Assembly (NCBI GenBank): GCA_000991645.1
Contig: LBRX01000010.1
Coordinates: 1 to 29,021 of the forward strand
Direction: 5' to 3'
Origin: Candidatus Moranbacteria bacterium GW2011_GWE2_36_40
GTDB taxonomy: Bacteria > Patescibacteriota > Minisyncoccia > Moranbacterales > GWC2-37-73
DNA length: 29,021 bases
Positions 6,674-14,915 of the stretch are shown here, one piece after another. The notes under the pieces were generated by a model. That model searched no databases and was not told the DNA's origin. It saw nothing but the letters and a program-made list of their open reading frames with translations. The translations under genes were made by a program, and so were the position numbers. The first letter of the stretch is position 1, and each line of letters opens with the position of its first letter.

Positions 6674-7711
6674 CTATTTTCTAAATTTTACTGCAAACGC
6701 CTTTGCTCTCTGTAATCCTCGATATACCGCATATTTCCTGGGGTTAATAATAATATCATAACTTCCAGGAAATTCAATGGGTTTAGTGTTTGGTGAAAAC
6801 CCAATTTTAAAATTTGTTATTCCCTCCCAGTTGTTTGTTGTTTGTTGTGAGTTGTTTGTTATTCTTACTCCTCCAAAATCATACCGCATGCAGCCATTTT
6901 CTTTTGCATCCAAAATTGTTTGCCATTGGAGCAAAAATGGTGCCATCACATTTCTGTTTTCATTTGACGATGCCCCATGCAAATATGTGACAGTATTTTC
7001 ATAAAACAAAACCAGATTTGCAGCGATAATATTTCCATCATACTGCGCCACATATATTTTTAGCATTTCTGCTGGTAAAATTTCAATCATTTTTCGATAA
7101 TATTCCTGAGAATGAGCAACAATTCCCTGCCTCGACGCCATTTCTTTTGTAAGCCTCAAAAATGCATCTGCATATTCCTTTTTTTTCTCATTAGTTACTA
7201 GTGATGAGTTTCTAATTACTACATTTTTTTTCTTCGCCAAACTTATATTGTACCGTGTTTTCGGCTTCATCTGTGCTAATAATTGCTCCTCGTTTTTTGA
7301 AATATCCAACACAAAAATCTCTTTTGGCTGCATATCATGTGGAGCCTTGACGATCTTTTCTGAAATATTTTCCTTTATCAGTTCTAGTAATTGATTACTC
7401 TCCGGTTCAATCCTAACCCACCCAGCATTTTCTTTTCTTCCCAAATCAACCAACTCCCGCATCCCATTTTTAATTTTGTTATTTAGATTTTGGATTTCAT
7501 TTAAAATTTCAAATTTAAAATTTAAAATTGGACCGCGAGGGACATACATATATTTTCCTACTATTGACAAAACATGTTCAACAATGCTCGCTAAAAATGC
7601 GTCATTTTCAATAAAATGAGTTCTTCTTCCCACAGATTCTTGAAATCTTTTCCACTGAAAAGATTGCAAAAACTCTTTTTCAAAATTGTCTTTATTCTGG
7701 CTTTTATCCAT
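6674..7711 (-). CDS. FemAB/FemX-type peptidyltransferase (peptidoglycan interpeptide bridge)
   Basis: 345 aa, the length of the FemAB family (PF02388, two GNAT-like folds), which uses aminoacyl-tRNA to add bridge residues to peptidoglycan stem peptides. Seen: FLQSFQWKRFQES near the start, KPKTRYNISLAKKKNV, a GNAT-like DGNIIAANLVLFYENTVTYL, LHGASSNENRNVMAPFLLQW, and the C-terminal NGCMRYDFGGV ... WEGITNFKIGF. Three stretches are translated from simple AT repeats seen elsewhere between genes: KFEILNEIQNLNNKI (near 7490-7530), NSSLVTN (near 7190-7215) and TNNSQQTTNN (near 6825-6865). It precedes the Mur ligase gene and may share its operon across repeat A. The -10 TATAAT lies 6 nt before the ATG, suggesting leaderless mRNA. 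Confidence 0.85.
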   Translation of the reverse strand: MDKSQNKDNFEKEFLQSFQWKRFQESVGRRTHFIENDAFLASIVEHVLSIVGKYMYVPRGPILNFKFEILNEIQNLNNKIKNGMRELVDLGRKENAGWVRIEPESNQLLELIKENISEKIVKAPHDMQPKEIFVLDISKNEEQLLAQMKPKTRYNISLAKKKNVVIRNSSLVTNEKKKEYADAFLRLTKEMASRQGIVAHSQEYYRKMIEILPAEMLKIYVAQYDGNIIAANLVLFYENTVTYLHGASSNENRNVMAPFLLQWQTILDAKENGCMRYDFGGVRITNNSQQTTNNWEGITNFKIGFSPNTKPIEFPGSYDIIINPRKYAVYRGLQRAKAFAVKFRK

Positions 7712-7717
7712 GGATCA

Positions 7718-7723
7718 ATTATA
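7718..7723 (-). promoter_or_regulatory. Extended -10 promoter implying a leaderless FemAB-like mRNA
   Basis: TGGTATAAT on the minus strand ends 6 nt before ATG 7709-7711, so transcription should begin at or within a base or two of the ATG. No good -35 is seen; the upstream bases belong to the terminator at 7746-7769. Confidence 0.6.
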
Positions 7724-7745
7724 CCAGCAAAACCTGGCAAAACAA

Positions 7746-7769
7746 AAGAGCACGCCGAGGCGTGCTCTT
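7746..7769 (-). terminator. Terminator after the pilin-LamG gene
   Basis: AAGAGCACGCC and GGCGTGCTCTT form an 11-bp GC-rich stem with a 2-nt centre, followed on the minus strand by TTTTGTTTT. It lies 15 nt after the pilin stop. Confidence 0.88.
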
Positions 7770-7784
7770 GAAAAGTTTTTAAGC

Positions 7785-8954
7785 TTAGTATGCTGATGTT
7801 GGCGGTGTGAAATTTGCAATCCAGCGAGCCACACCCTTAGAAACTCGCAGTTCATCAATATATCCTTTAAAATGATCAGCTGTTGATCTGCTGGTTCCGA
7901 TATAGTTAATGTCAGTTGAAAGATCTATACCGGTAGCATCATTCACTGATGTTCCAACTGCTTTTCCATCCACGTATAGATTAACATCTCCACTAGTTTC
8001 TCTTATGAGTGCCACATGATGCCAGGTAACTGTAATGTTGCTAGTATACGAGTTAGTTGTTCCGCCACAAATTTTATTACCAGTTATATTACCATTCCAA
8101 TAAGCAATGATGCCTGTTGAAGCGCACGTTCCGGCCACAGTTGGATTAAGAACAATGTCAATATTAGAGCCAGCTGCTCCGAATGAAAACATGTTTTGCA
8201 TGGTAGGGCTAGTGCTCCTGAACCAAAAGTCAACTGTAAATGCCTCTGCTGCTGCAAAATCAAAATCTGGACTAGCGGAAACAGTTAAATAATCATCAAC
8301 AGTAATAGTATTCTCAAAACGTATTGATCTGCCAGAAGAAAACATGTGCTCAGATACACTTTGTGTTACCTGTCCATGCCGAGATATAATTTTTGGATCT
8401 GGCGAGGAATCGACAATATTGAGCGGCGTACCATCTCCATGCAGCAACAATTTTGTCAGATTATCAGACACTGCAACTTCTGTTGCCCTAACTGTTTCCT
8501 TGTACTTTCCCACTGATCTTATGCGAGCAATGTCTTCAACATCAGCAGTGCATTGCAATGGCACAGTTGGGTTATTTTTACCATAAAAAGTAAGATCATA
8601 CAAAACATCCACACCATCGCCCGTGTCAGGATCAGCGTCAGTATTATCCGCCAGCAAACCACTCGCATCACAAGCAGGATTAGCAGGAGAAGGAAAAGCA
8701 TCAGTTATTATTCCAGGAGAACCATCCGTCAGTTCTAGGTTTATTTTTTTGAGAGCCAGCTGAATTCCAGTATCAGCAGTTTGAAGTGCCTGCATGGAAA
8801 ACTCAATTGATCCTGCACTTTTTTTCTCAATAATAACCACTGAGGAAAGTGCTGTGGCAATCGCAAGCATGATAGCCACGATGACCAAAGAGTATGCCAG
8901 AATCGAACCTTTTTTTGATGGTCTGTTTTTAACAGACGATGTATTTTTTTTCAT
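7785..8954 (-). CDS. PilX-like type IV pilin with C-terminal LamG (concanavalin-like) domain
   Basis: 389 aa. Residues 1-70 have the shape of PilX-type minor pilins: a basic leader ending RPSKKG, then a hydrophobic helix SILAYSLVIVAIMLAIATAL and QALQTADTGIQLALKKI, so G16 is the likely prepilin cleavage point. A cysteine-containing linker (about 75-160) is followed by a LamG/concanavalin-A-like domain (about 165-389): LTKLLLHGDGTP, FTVDFWFRSTSPTM, TWHHVALIRETSG, VNLYVDGKAVGT and the ending YIDELRVSKGVARWIANFTP. Such domains bind glycans or protein ligands, so it may be a pilus-borne adhesin by which an episymbiont touches its host (inference). Single gene with its own promoter and terminator; no other pilus genes are in the window. 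Confidence 0.85.
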   Translation of the reverse strand: MKKNTSSVKNRPSKKGSILAYSLVIVAIMLAIATALSSVVIIEKKSAGSIEFSMQALQTADTGIQLALKKINLELTDGSPGIITDAFPSPANPACDASGLLADNTDADPDTGDGVDVLYDLTFYGKNNPTVPLQCTADVEDIARIRSVGKYKETVRATEVAVSDNLTKLLLHGDGTPLNIVDSSPDPKIISRHGQVTQSVSEHMFSSGRSIRFENTITVDDYLTVSASPDFDFAAAEAFTVDFWFRSTSPTMQNMFSFGAAGSNIDIVLNPTVAGTCASTGIIAYWNGNITGNKICGGTTNSYTSNITVTWHHVALIRETSGDVNLYVDGKAVGTSVNDATGIDLSTDINYIGTSRSTADHFKGYIDELRVSKGVARWIANFTPPTSAY

Positions 8955-8990
8955 TTTTGTTGTTTTGTATTGCTTTCAAAAAGTATTTGT

Positions 8991-9020
8991 ATTATACCAC
9001 ACTTTTTATTTCTTTCCCAA
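8991..9020 (-). promoter_or_regulatory. Promoter of the pilin-LamG gene, inside the ruvA 3' end
   Basis: TTGGGA (9015-9020), 18-nt spacer, TATAAT (8991-8996) preceded by TGG (extended -10). The -35 overlaps the last codons of ruvA; the leader is about 30 nt. Confidence 0.65.
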
Positions 9021-9578
9021 ATTTTTCAAAGCCATTTTGACGCGCTCCCCAACATCCTTGATTTCCGAAGAAACCAATTTGAGAGATTCACGTGACTCCG
9101 AAACAGAATATCCCATTGCAACCAAAGCTTCAAAGGCATCCGAATCACTTTCAAGTTGAACTTTTTCATGTGCTGGCATGTCAACAATTTTGTTTTTTAA
9201 TTCCAGGATGACTCTTTGTGCTATTTTCTTTCCAACTCCAGAAACCCTTGTAAGTACTGATGGGTCTTCATTGAGAACTGCCATGCTGATGGTTTTTGGA
9301 TCAGCGATAGCCAAAATTCCCATGGCTGCTTTTGGACCAATCCCTGAAATAGAAATAAGAAGCTCAAACATTTCCAATTCTGCAATATCCAAAAAACCAT
9401 ACAAAGACAATGTATCTTCTCTGACATATGTGTGAGTATACAGCTCAACTTCTTGTCTTCCAGCAATTGAGCCGAAGGTGTGCACTGTAACAAAAACTTT
9501 GTATCCAACCCCATTAACGTCAATTACAGCATAAGAATCTCTGAGAAAATCAACTTTGCCACTTAATTTTGCAATCAT
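9006..9578 (-). CDS. ruvA: Holliday junction branch migration protein RuvA
   Basis: Binds four-way DNA junctions as a tetramer and loads the RuvB motor. 190 aa, normal length: N-terminal OB fold (1-63, MIAKLSGKVDFLRDSYAVID), two helix-hairpin-helix motifs (SISGIGPKAA at 77-86 and RVSGVGKKIAQRV at 111-123), and a C-terminal RuvB-contact domain (about 145-190, DAFEALVAMGYSVSES). The start is unambiguous. It follows the penicillin-binding protein gene after 32 nt. ruvC lies at 18.4 kb and the broken ruvB at 26.6 kb, so the ruv genes are scattered here. Confidence 0.97.
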   Translation of the reverse strand: MIAKLSGKVDFLRDSYAVIDVNGVGYKVFVTVHTFGSIAGRQEVELYTHTYVREDTLSLYGFLDIAELEMFELLISISGIGPKAAMGILAIADPKTISMAVLNEDPSVLTRVSGVGKKIAQRVILELKNKIVDMPAHEKVQLESDSDAFEALVAMGYSVSESRESLKLVSSEIKDVGERVKMALKNLGKK

Positions 9579-9610
9579 TTTATTTTTGGGTCTTTAAAAA
9601 TTTGAAAATT

Positions 9611-11920
9611 CTAGTTGGTTGTAGTGCTATCTGTTGTTGTTTGAGAATCTTGAGAATTGGTATCTCGAAAATATTCTGTCTTGCATTCTTGAGTTGGTGG
9701 CATCTCTAATTTTCTCAAGTTTTTTATTTCTTTGTCGCCTTTGTTATCTTTCAGCCAATCTTGAACACCACTTTCCCAGTTTCTATATTGCACATCATTG
9801 CTTGGATCTTTTGGTCGCTCTCCTCTTGGATCATCCTTATTTACATAATAAAGAATGTCATGTGCACTGCCGAATGTTTCTTTGTCTTTTGCATCCTCTG
9901 GACAATTATCATTGGCCAAACAAAAATCTCCCTTGTTTTTTCCTTTTTCTATTTTGCAAACCTTTATTTCTTGCGTATCAAATTCTCCATTAAGCACTGC
10001 TTTTCCAGTGTCTTCTTTTTCATATTTGGGAAATTGCTCGATTGCATAATTTTTTAAAGCTTCGTTCATAAATGCTCTCCAAATTGGAGCAGCAACAACT
10101 ATTCCATCAGCACCAGCTTTCATTGAAGAATTGTCATTATTTCCAGCCCAAACACCCACAGCCAACGAAGGTGTGAAGCCCATGGCCCAACCATCACGAA
10201 ATTCATTTGTTGTTCCAGTCTTTGCGGCAACAGCCCTATCTGTAAATTTGAATGGGTTATTCTCTCCAAAAACTGGTGCACGATATTCATTTGTTGACAT
10301 GATATGATCAAGCATGGCAACATATTTTTCGTCAACAACTCTTTGTCCCTCAGTTATTTTGTATTCCTCCAATGTCGCTCCGTTCTTGTCTTGAATTTTC
10401 AAAATTGCGGTCTTATCTCGATGTACTCCTCCCGCAGCCAAAGCTCCATACGCATTCACATGATCAAGCAATGTAACTTCCCCTCCTCCCAAAACCAACG
10501 ACAAACCATATCTTTCTGGCTGATTCAATCCTTTTATTCCAAGACCCTTGGCTAAATTTATTGAATCCTTTACTCCAGCAAGATACAATGTTTTTACAGC
10601 TGGAATATTAAGAGACATAGCCAATGCATTTTTCATTTGAAGAGGTCCATGAAATTTTCCGTCATAATTTTGCGGCTTATAATCTTTTCCTTCATCAGTA
10701 GAAAAATTTGTTGCCACGTCATAGAGCAATGTTTCAGGTGTATATCCCTTAGTAAACGCGGTTAAATATACATACGGTTTAAAGGAAGAACCTGGTTGGC
10801 GATCAGCCAATGCAACGTTTACTTGTCCATCAATAGCTTTGTCAAAATAATTTTTGCTGCCAACCATAGCCAAAATATGACCTGTTTTTGGATCAGAAGC
10901 AACAAGTGCAGCATTTTTTGCATTTTGAGAAACATTTTTTGCAGCTCCTTCAATAACAGCTTTTTCGGCAGATTGCTGCTTATCCCAATCAAGAGTTGTG
11001 AACACTTTCAAGCCTCCTTGTTCCACGGCTTGTTCGCCATATTTTTGTTCCAAATATTCTTTAACATACATCACAAAATGAGGAGCTTGAATATTATCTT
11101 GGCGCGGTGCTATCTCAGACAAAATATTAACCTTCTTTGCCTCGTCAGCCTGCTCTTGTGTGATATATCCCTGATCAGACATTTTTTGCAAAGCTGAATT
11201 TTTTCTTCCAACCAGAGCATCAGTATGTGAACCAAATGGAGAATAATATGTTGGTGCATTTGGAAGTGATGCCAAAAGGGCGGCCTCAGCAAGAGTCAAA
11301 TCTTTTGCTGATTTTGAAAAAAATGTTTGCGCTCCAGCTTCGATACCATATGCGCTTGAACCATACGGAATCTGATTCAAATACATTTCCAAAATTTCAT
11401 CCTTGGAATATTTCTGCTCAAGTTCAATAGCAAGAATAACTTCTTTTATTTTTCGTGTAATTGTTTTTTCGTCGGTTAAAAGAGATTTTTTGATAAACTG
11501 TTGAGTAATGGTACTTCCACCCTGCGCAGCGCCCCCTTTAATAATATCCTTAAATGCACTACGCAAAATAGCTTTTGGGTTTACTCCAAAATGAGAATAA
11601 AATTCTTGATCCTCCAAAGAAATTGTTGCATATTTCACATTTTCTGGAATTTGATTGAAAGGAATCACTGTTCTCTTTTCTTCTCCATGAACATCATACA
11701 AAAGATGTTCCCCTGTTCTATCATATATTTTTGTTGATTGTGCAATCAATTTTGCATCCACCGAATTTGCGCTTGGCAAATCCTTGGCAAAATACAAAAA
11801 GATTCCAACTACACTTAAAAATCCCACACCAAAAAGATACAGGGAAATTTTCCCTACAATTTTCCATTTATCTTTATTGGAAGAACTTTTAAAATTTCTT
11901 GAAATAAATATTTGGTTCAT
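9611..11920 (-). CDS. Bifunctional penicillin-binding protein, class A (PBP1A-type)
   Basis: 769-aa peptidoglycan polymerase with transglycosylase and transpeptidase domains. Helix at about 24-45; GT51 domain about 60-235 with EDQEFYSHFGV (catalytic Glu 103), GGSTITQQ (134-141), RKIKEVILAIELE and LEMYLNQIPYG; transpeptidase domain about 335-625 with SSFK (Ser 378, Lys 381), SLN (436-438) and KTGT (567-570). The tail beyond 630 has four cysteines (VCKIEKGKNKGDFCLANDNC, later QECK) that may form disulphides outside the membrane, and a Thr/Ser-rich end. Own promoter with a palindrome at the transcription start; ruvA follows 32 nt downstream. Confidence 0.95.
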   Translation of the reverse strand: MNQIFISRNFKSSSNKDKWKIVGKISLYLFGVGFLSVVGIFLYFAKDLPSANSVDAKLIAQSTKIYDRTGEHLLYDVHGEEKRTVIPFNQIPENVKYATISLEDQEFYSHFGVNPKAILRSAFKDIIKGGAAQGGSTITQQFIKKSLLTDEKTITRKIKEVILAIELEQKYSKDEILEMYLNQIPYGSSAYGIEAGAQTFFSKSAKDLTLAEAALLASLPNAPTYYSPFGSHTDALVGRKNSALQKMSDQGYITQEQADEAKKVNILSEIAPRQDNIQAPHFVMYVKEYLEQKYGEQAVEQGGLKVFTTLDWDKQQSAEKAVIEGAAKNVSQNAKNAALVASDPKTGHILAMVGSKNYFDKAIDGQVNVALADRQPGSSFKPYVYLTAFTKGYTPETLLYDVATNFSTDEGKDYKPQNYDGKFHGPLQMKNALAMSLNIPAVKTLYLAGVKDSINLAKGLGIKGLNQPERYGLSLVLGGGEVTLLDHVNAYGALAAGGVHRDKTAILKIQDKNGATLEEYKITEGQRVVDEKYVAMLDHIMSTNEYRAPVFGENNPFKFTDRAVAAKTGTTNEFRDGWAMGFTPSLAVGVWAGNNDNSSMKAGADGIVVAAPIWRAFMNEALKNYAIEQFPKYEKEDTGKAVLNGEFDTQEIKVCKIEKGKNKGDFCLANDNCPEDAKDKETFGSAHDILYYVNKDDPRGERPKDPSNDVQYRNWESGVQDWLKDNKGDKEIKNLRKLEMPPTQECKTEYFRDTNSQDSQTTTDSTTTN

Positions 11921-11975
11921 ATTAAAATACTAATTTAGTAAATTACTTCGCAAAAGAAGTTACTTTCTAAATCCG

Positions 11976-11993
11976 CACACTTAATTAAGTGTG
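11976..11993. promoter_or_regulatory. 18-bp palindrome at the PBP transcription start
   Basis: CACACTTAATTAAGTGTG is a perfect palindrome a few bases after the expected transcription start of the penicillin-binding protein gene, so it is placed like an operator or a 5' leader hairpin. A second weak hairpin (ACTTC / GAAGT, 11945-11960) follows in the leader. Confidence 0.5.
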
Positions 11994-12004
11994 GGGATAA
12001 ATAT

Positions 12005-12032
12005 ATTATATGCTTAAAACAGCTTTTTTCAA
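12005..12032 (-). promoter_or_regulatory. Promoter of the penicillin-binding protein gene
   Basis: TTGAAA (12027-12032), 16-nt spacer, TATAAT (12005-12010) on the minus strand, about 85 nt before the ATG. The gap 11921-12085 holds this promoter and the palindrome and otherwise no gene. Confidence 0.65.
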
Positions 12033-12085
12033 AGCCGCTCTAGTATACAGGAAACTGATTATTTATCAAGAGTTTTTATATATTT

Positions 12086-13943
12086 TTAAATTTTATTTTC
12101 AATGGCAAAATTTCCCTTTATTTTCTCCCAAATATTTTTAATAAAATTCAGGTTCAAAGTTTCAATATCATCTTCTTCAATAAAGCCATCCTTAAGCAAA
12201 ATAAACAGGGAATCAAGATTTAATCCTCTCACTAGGGCAAATTTTTCCAAACCAGCTTCCTTAAGTTGTTCCATGACCATCAATTGTTCTAAATAAACAG
12301 TGTCTTTGCTTTTGCTCAAAACAGCCTCTCTTGCTTCAAGACTTTCACCTGTTCGAAACAAACGTTTGCAACCACGCACAGAAATTCTCAGCAATTCTTT
12401 TGCTTTTTCCTGCAGCACCATTGGATCCATGTTTTCAGCGGTTGCAAAATAAATTCGCAAAGAACATTCGTAATAAGCTTTTACTGAGTCCAGATAATTT
12501 CCGCCATTATTTTTTTCTGACATTGCTTTAACATAATTTGGTTTTGGCAATTCACTGAAACCAAACAACTGCTCAGAAATTTCCTTCTGCATTAGCATAG
12601 CCGCACCCTCAGCCAAAACCATCCTGCGATTACCCCCAATTTCATCATACAATTTCAATTTTATCTTACTTTGATTTAAGGACTGAATAAAATGAGAAAA
12701 TTCATGCCCCAACATGACAGAAATAAGTTCATGAGCAGACCTATCTCGCGTAGGTGCTTTTATGATGTTTTGTGACTTATTAACAGACATTGAGCCATAG
12801 CCATCACTCATCACGAATTGCCATTTCCCATCTGGCGCTGCACCTTTTCTTTTAGAATTAAATTCTTCAGCTGGCATTGAGCTTTTTTGATCATATTGCA
12901 TCAAAAATTGTTCCGCACACTCCGCAAAAACATAACTTGGAATATTTTTTTTTCATTATTTTATCGAAATCCAAACCTCTTTCTGCTGTTTTTTGTTTTT
13001 TCGATATTTCATTTTCCACATATTTCTTTTCCATGTCATCAGCATATGCTGTTATTTTTTCACCAATTTGCTTGTAATTTCCGTTTTCATCAATTTCATC
13101 CTCCACTCCAAAGGTAAGCTTGTCGAATCTTGAATACACTGAAACAAATTTATTCAATCCAGAAAACTGATGCAGGAGATCAGCTTCCTCTTGTGACAAA
13201 TTTTCTTCTCCAATATAATCAGCCAATCTTTTTATATCCACAACATGTCCGAACTGATCAACAATAACTTCATTGACACGCCTTTTGTATTGCTCCAAAA
13301 TATCACGCAATACAATTCCATAATTTTCAGATTTATCTTCTTTAGAAAAATTAAGTGATTCTATCTTTAATGTTTGCTTGAAATTTCTAAGTTTTTGCAA
13401 TTTATCTAATGCATTTTCAGGATTAAGCAGGACTGTTATTGGCTTAACAGTTTCAATGTCATCAATGTCAATCTCGCCAGAGTCTGTCATCGTGGATGCA
13501 ATTTTTTCTATCAACATTTCTTCTGAATATTTTTTCAATTGCCCTTCAAGCTTTTTCATTGAAACCCCATCAACAGCATCGAGTCTTCCCCTCATTTTAT
13601 AAAGATTTTTCTTTATCAACTCCAAATCATCTCCCTCAATATCAAGACCAGTGCATGATCTGAAAAAAGCCCTGCCTTGATTTGTCATCAAATATTCAGG
13701 ATGCAAGCCTGCAGAACTCACTTTTATTTTAAATATTTCTTCAAATTTAGTTCCTATGGTATTTTCAAAAGATAAAATTTCAGATCTTTCTTGTTCTGAA
13801 AGCTCCACTTTTTTGACTTCGCCATTCTCCAGCTGCTTCAATCTTTCAATGCTTTTGTCAACTGAAGAGAAAGCACGCTCAGGATACATTTTTTCCTCCT
13901 TTTTATTAAATTCAACTTGAGGATTATACAATTCCATGTTCAT
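12086..13943 (-). pseudogene. Predicted HExxH zinc metallopeptidase split by a frameshift in an A9 run
   Basis: Two overlapping frames read as one protein of about 618 aa. Frame 1 (13943 down to about 12954) runs to DKIMKKKYSKLCFCGVCG and stops at 12891-12893; the second frame, taken up after eight rather than nine A (run at 12945-12953), continues KKNIPSYVFAECAEQFLMQY and on to 12086. The joined text has protein-like codon use across the junction. The second part holds LGHEFSHFIQSL (HEFSH at about 413-417) and MVLAEGAAMLMQKE, where a downstream Glu would complete a gluzincin zinc site; the pattern recalls DUF1704-like peptidases, but I cannot name it. Residues 1-330 are helical with a coiled-coil look. 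Could be a sequencing error, a real knockout, or slippage-dependent expression. No signal peptide seen. Confidence 0.75.
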
Positions 13944-13971
13944 GTATTCATAAAGACTTATTTCTTTTTAT

Positions 13972-13977
13972 ATTATA
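13972..13977 (-). promoter_or_regulatory. Extended -10 of the metallopeptidase promoter
   Basis: TGATATAAT on the minus strand about 28 nt before ATG 13943; the -35 falls inside the adjacent terminator hairpin and is weak. Confidence 0.5.
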
Positions 13978-13987
13978 TCACACCTAA

Positions 13988-14019
13988 AATCAAAAAAGAC
14001 CGCACGGTCTTTTTTGATT
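13988..14019. terminator. Strong terminator ending the ATP-grasp operon
   Basis: A 15-bp stem (13988-14002 with 14005-14019; core AAAAAAGACCG / CGGTCTTTTTT) lies 15 nt after the last ATP-grasp stop. The A- and T-runs in the arms give a U-tract on either strand. Confidence 0.9.
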
Positions 14020-14033
14020 CCTAAACTATGCTT

Positions 14034-14891
14034 CTATTTTTTTGTATGTTTTTCAATGGCATATTTAACAATGTGTTCGGCTGGATTTATGCCGGTTATT
14101 AATTTGAACTTTTCCCATTGTGGAGAGACGTTAACTTCAATAACATAAATTTTTCCCTCATGCTCGAACAGGTCCACACCAGCTATTTCATATCCCATTG
14201 CATCCGTTGACTCCAGCGCCACTTTTTCCATCTCCTCACTGACAACAATTTTTTCAGCTCTGGTGCCATGAATGTTGGATTTATACTGTCCCTCATTGAT
14301 GAATCGTTGAAATCCTCCCACCACCTCGCCACCTACCACGAAAATACGAAAATCACTCACGATTGGAAAGTATTGTTGTGCTAAATAATCTTTATAATTA
14401 CTTTGAAAAAACTCCAGTGCTTCTTCCTTAGTATTTAATTTTTGAATTCCCCTGCCTTTTCTGCCAAAAATTGGTTTGGCAATAATGGGAAATTCCACAT
14501 CCTGGGCTAATCTTTTCCAGCCCTCAAAATTATTTGCCTGAAATGTTGCGGGATGATCAATGCCACATTCCAGCAGTCTTTTTGCTTGATGCATTTTACC
14601 TCTCACATAACCGCCAGAAAGAGATTGCTCGATCACTGTTTTATCTTTATCCTCAAGCATCTCTGCCAGCAGCTGCGCTTCATAGATATGATTGTTATAT
14701 CCCCTAAAAATGACCACGTCGAAATCACAAACATCCTGCTCACCGTGCATCACTGTAAGATCACCATCTATAGTTTCAAAAGTAATTTCAGAAAACTTAA
14801 GAACTTCTCCACTATGACCAGCCTTCTCGATGGCGTTCAGTAGATCCTGAGCGTTTTCATTCAAATCTCCGATGATTCCAAATTTTAACAT
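14034..14891 (-). CDS. RimK/LysX-like ATP-grasp ligase (third ligase of the operon)
   Basis: 285 aa ATP-grasp enzyme of the kind that joins a carboxylate to an amine through an acyl-phosphate. Pre-ATP-grasp Rossmann-like part 1-90 (MLKFGIIGDLNENAQDLLNA, DFDVVIFRGYNNH), then QAKRLLECGIDHPATF, the ATP lid FPIIAKPIFGRKGRGIQKL, YLAQQYFPIVSDFRIFVVGG, and the metal-binding end YVIEVNVSPQWEKF (Glu, Asn). The layout is that of RimK, LysX and related amino-acid ligases that add Glu or similar residues to peptides, proteins or carrier proteins. It follows the second ATP-grasp gene after 24 nt and precedes the operon terminator. Fold call strong; substrate unknown. Confidence 0.85.
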   Translation of the reverse strand: MLKFGIIGDLNENAQDLLNAIEKAGHSGEVLKFSEITFETIDGDLTVMHGEQDVCDFDVVIFRGYNNHIYEAQLLAEMLEDKDKTVIEQSLSGGYVRGKMHQAKRLLECGIDHPATFQANNFEGWKRLAQDVEFPIIAKPIFGRKGRGIQKLNTKEEALEFFQSNYKDYLAQQYFPIVSDFRIFVVGGEVVGGFQRFINEGQYKSNIHGTRAEKIVVSEEMEKVALESTDAMGYEIAGVDLFEHEGKIYVIEVNVSPQWEKFKLITGINPAEHIVKYAIEKHTKK

Positions 14892-14915
14892 ATGAACGTT
14901 TGCTTATAGATAATT

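Noticed and set aside
10796..11197. A 133-codon plus-strand frame opposite the penicillin-binding protein gene
   Set aside because: Shadow of conserved catalytic domains on the other strand.
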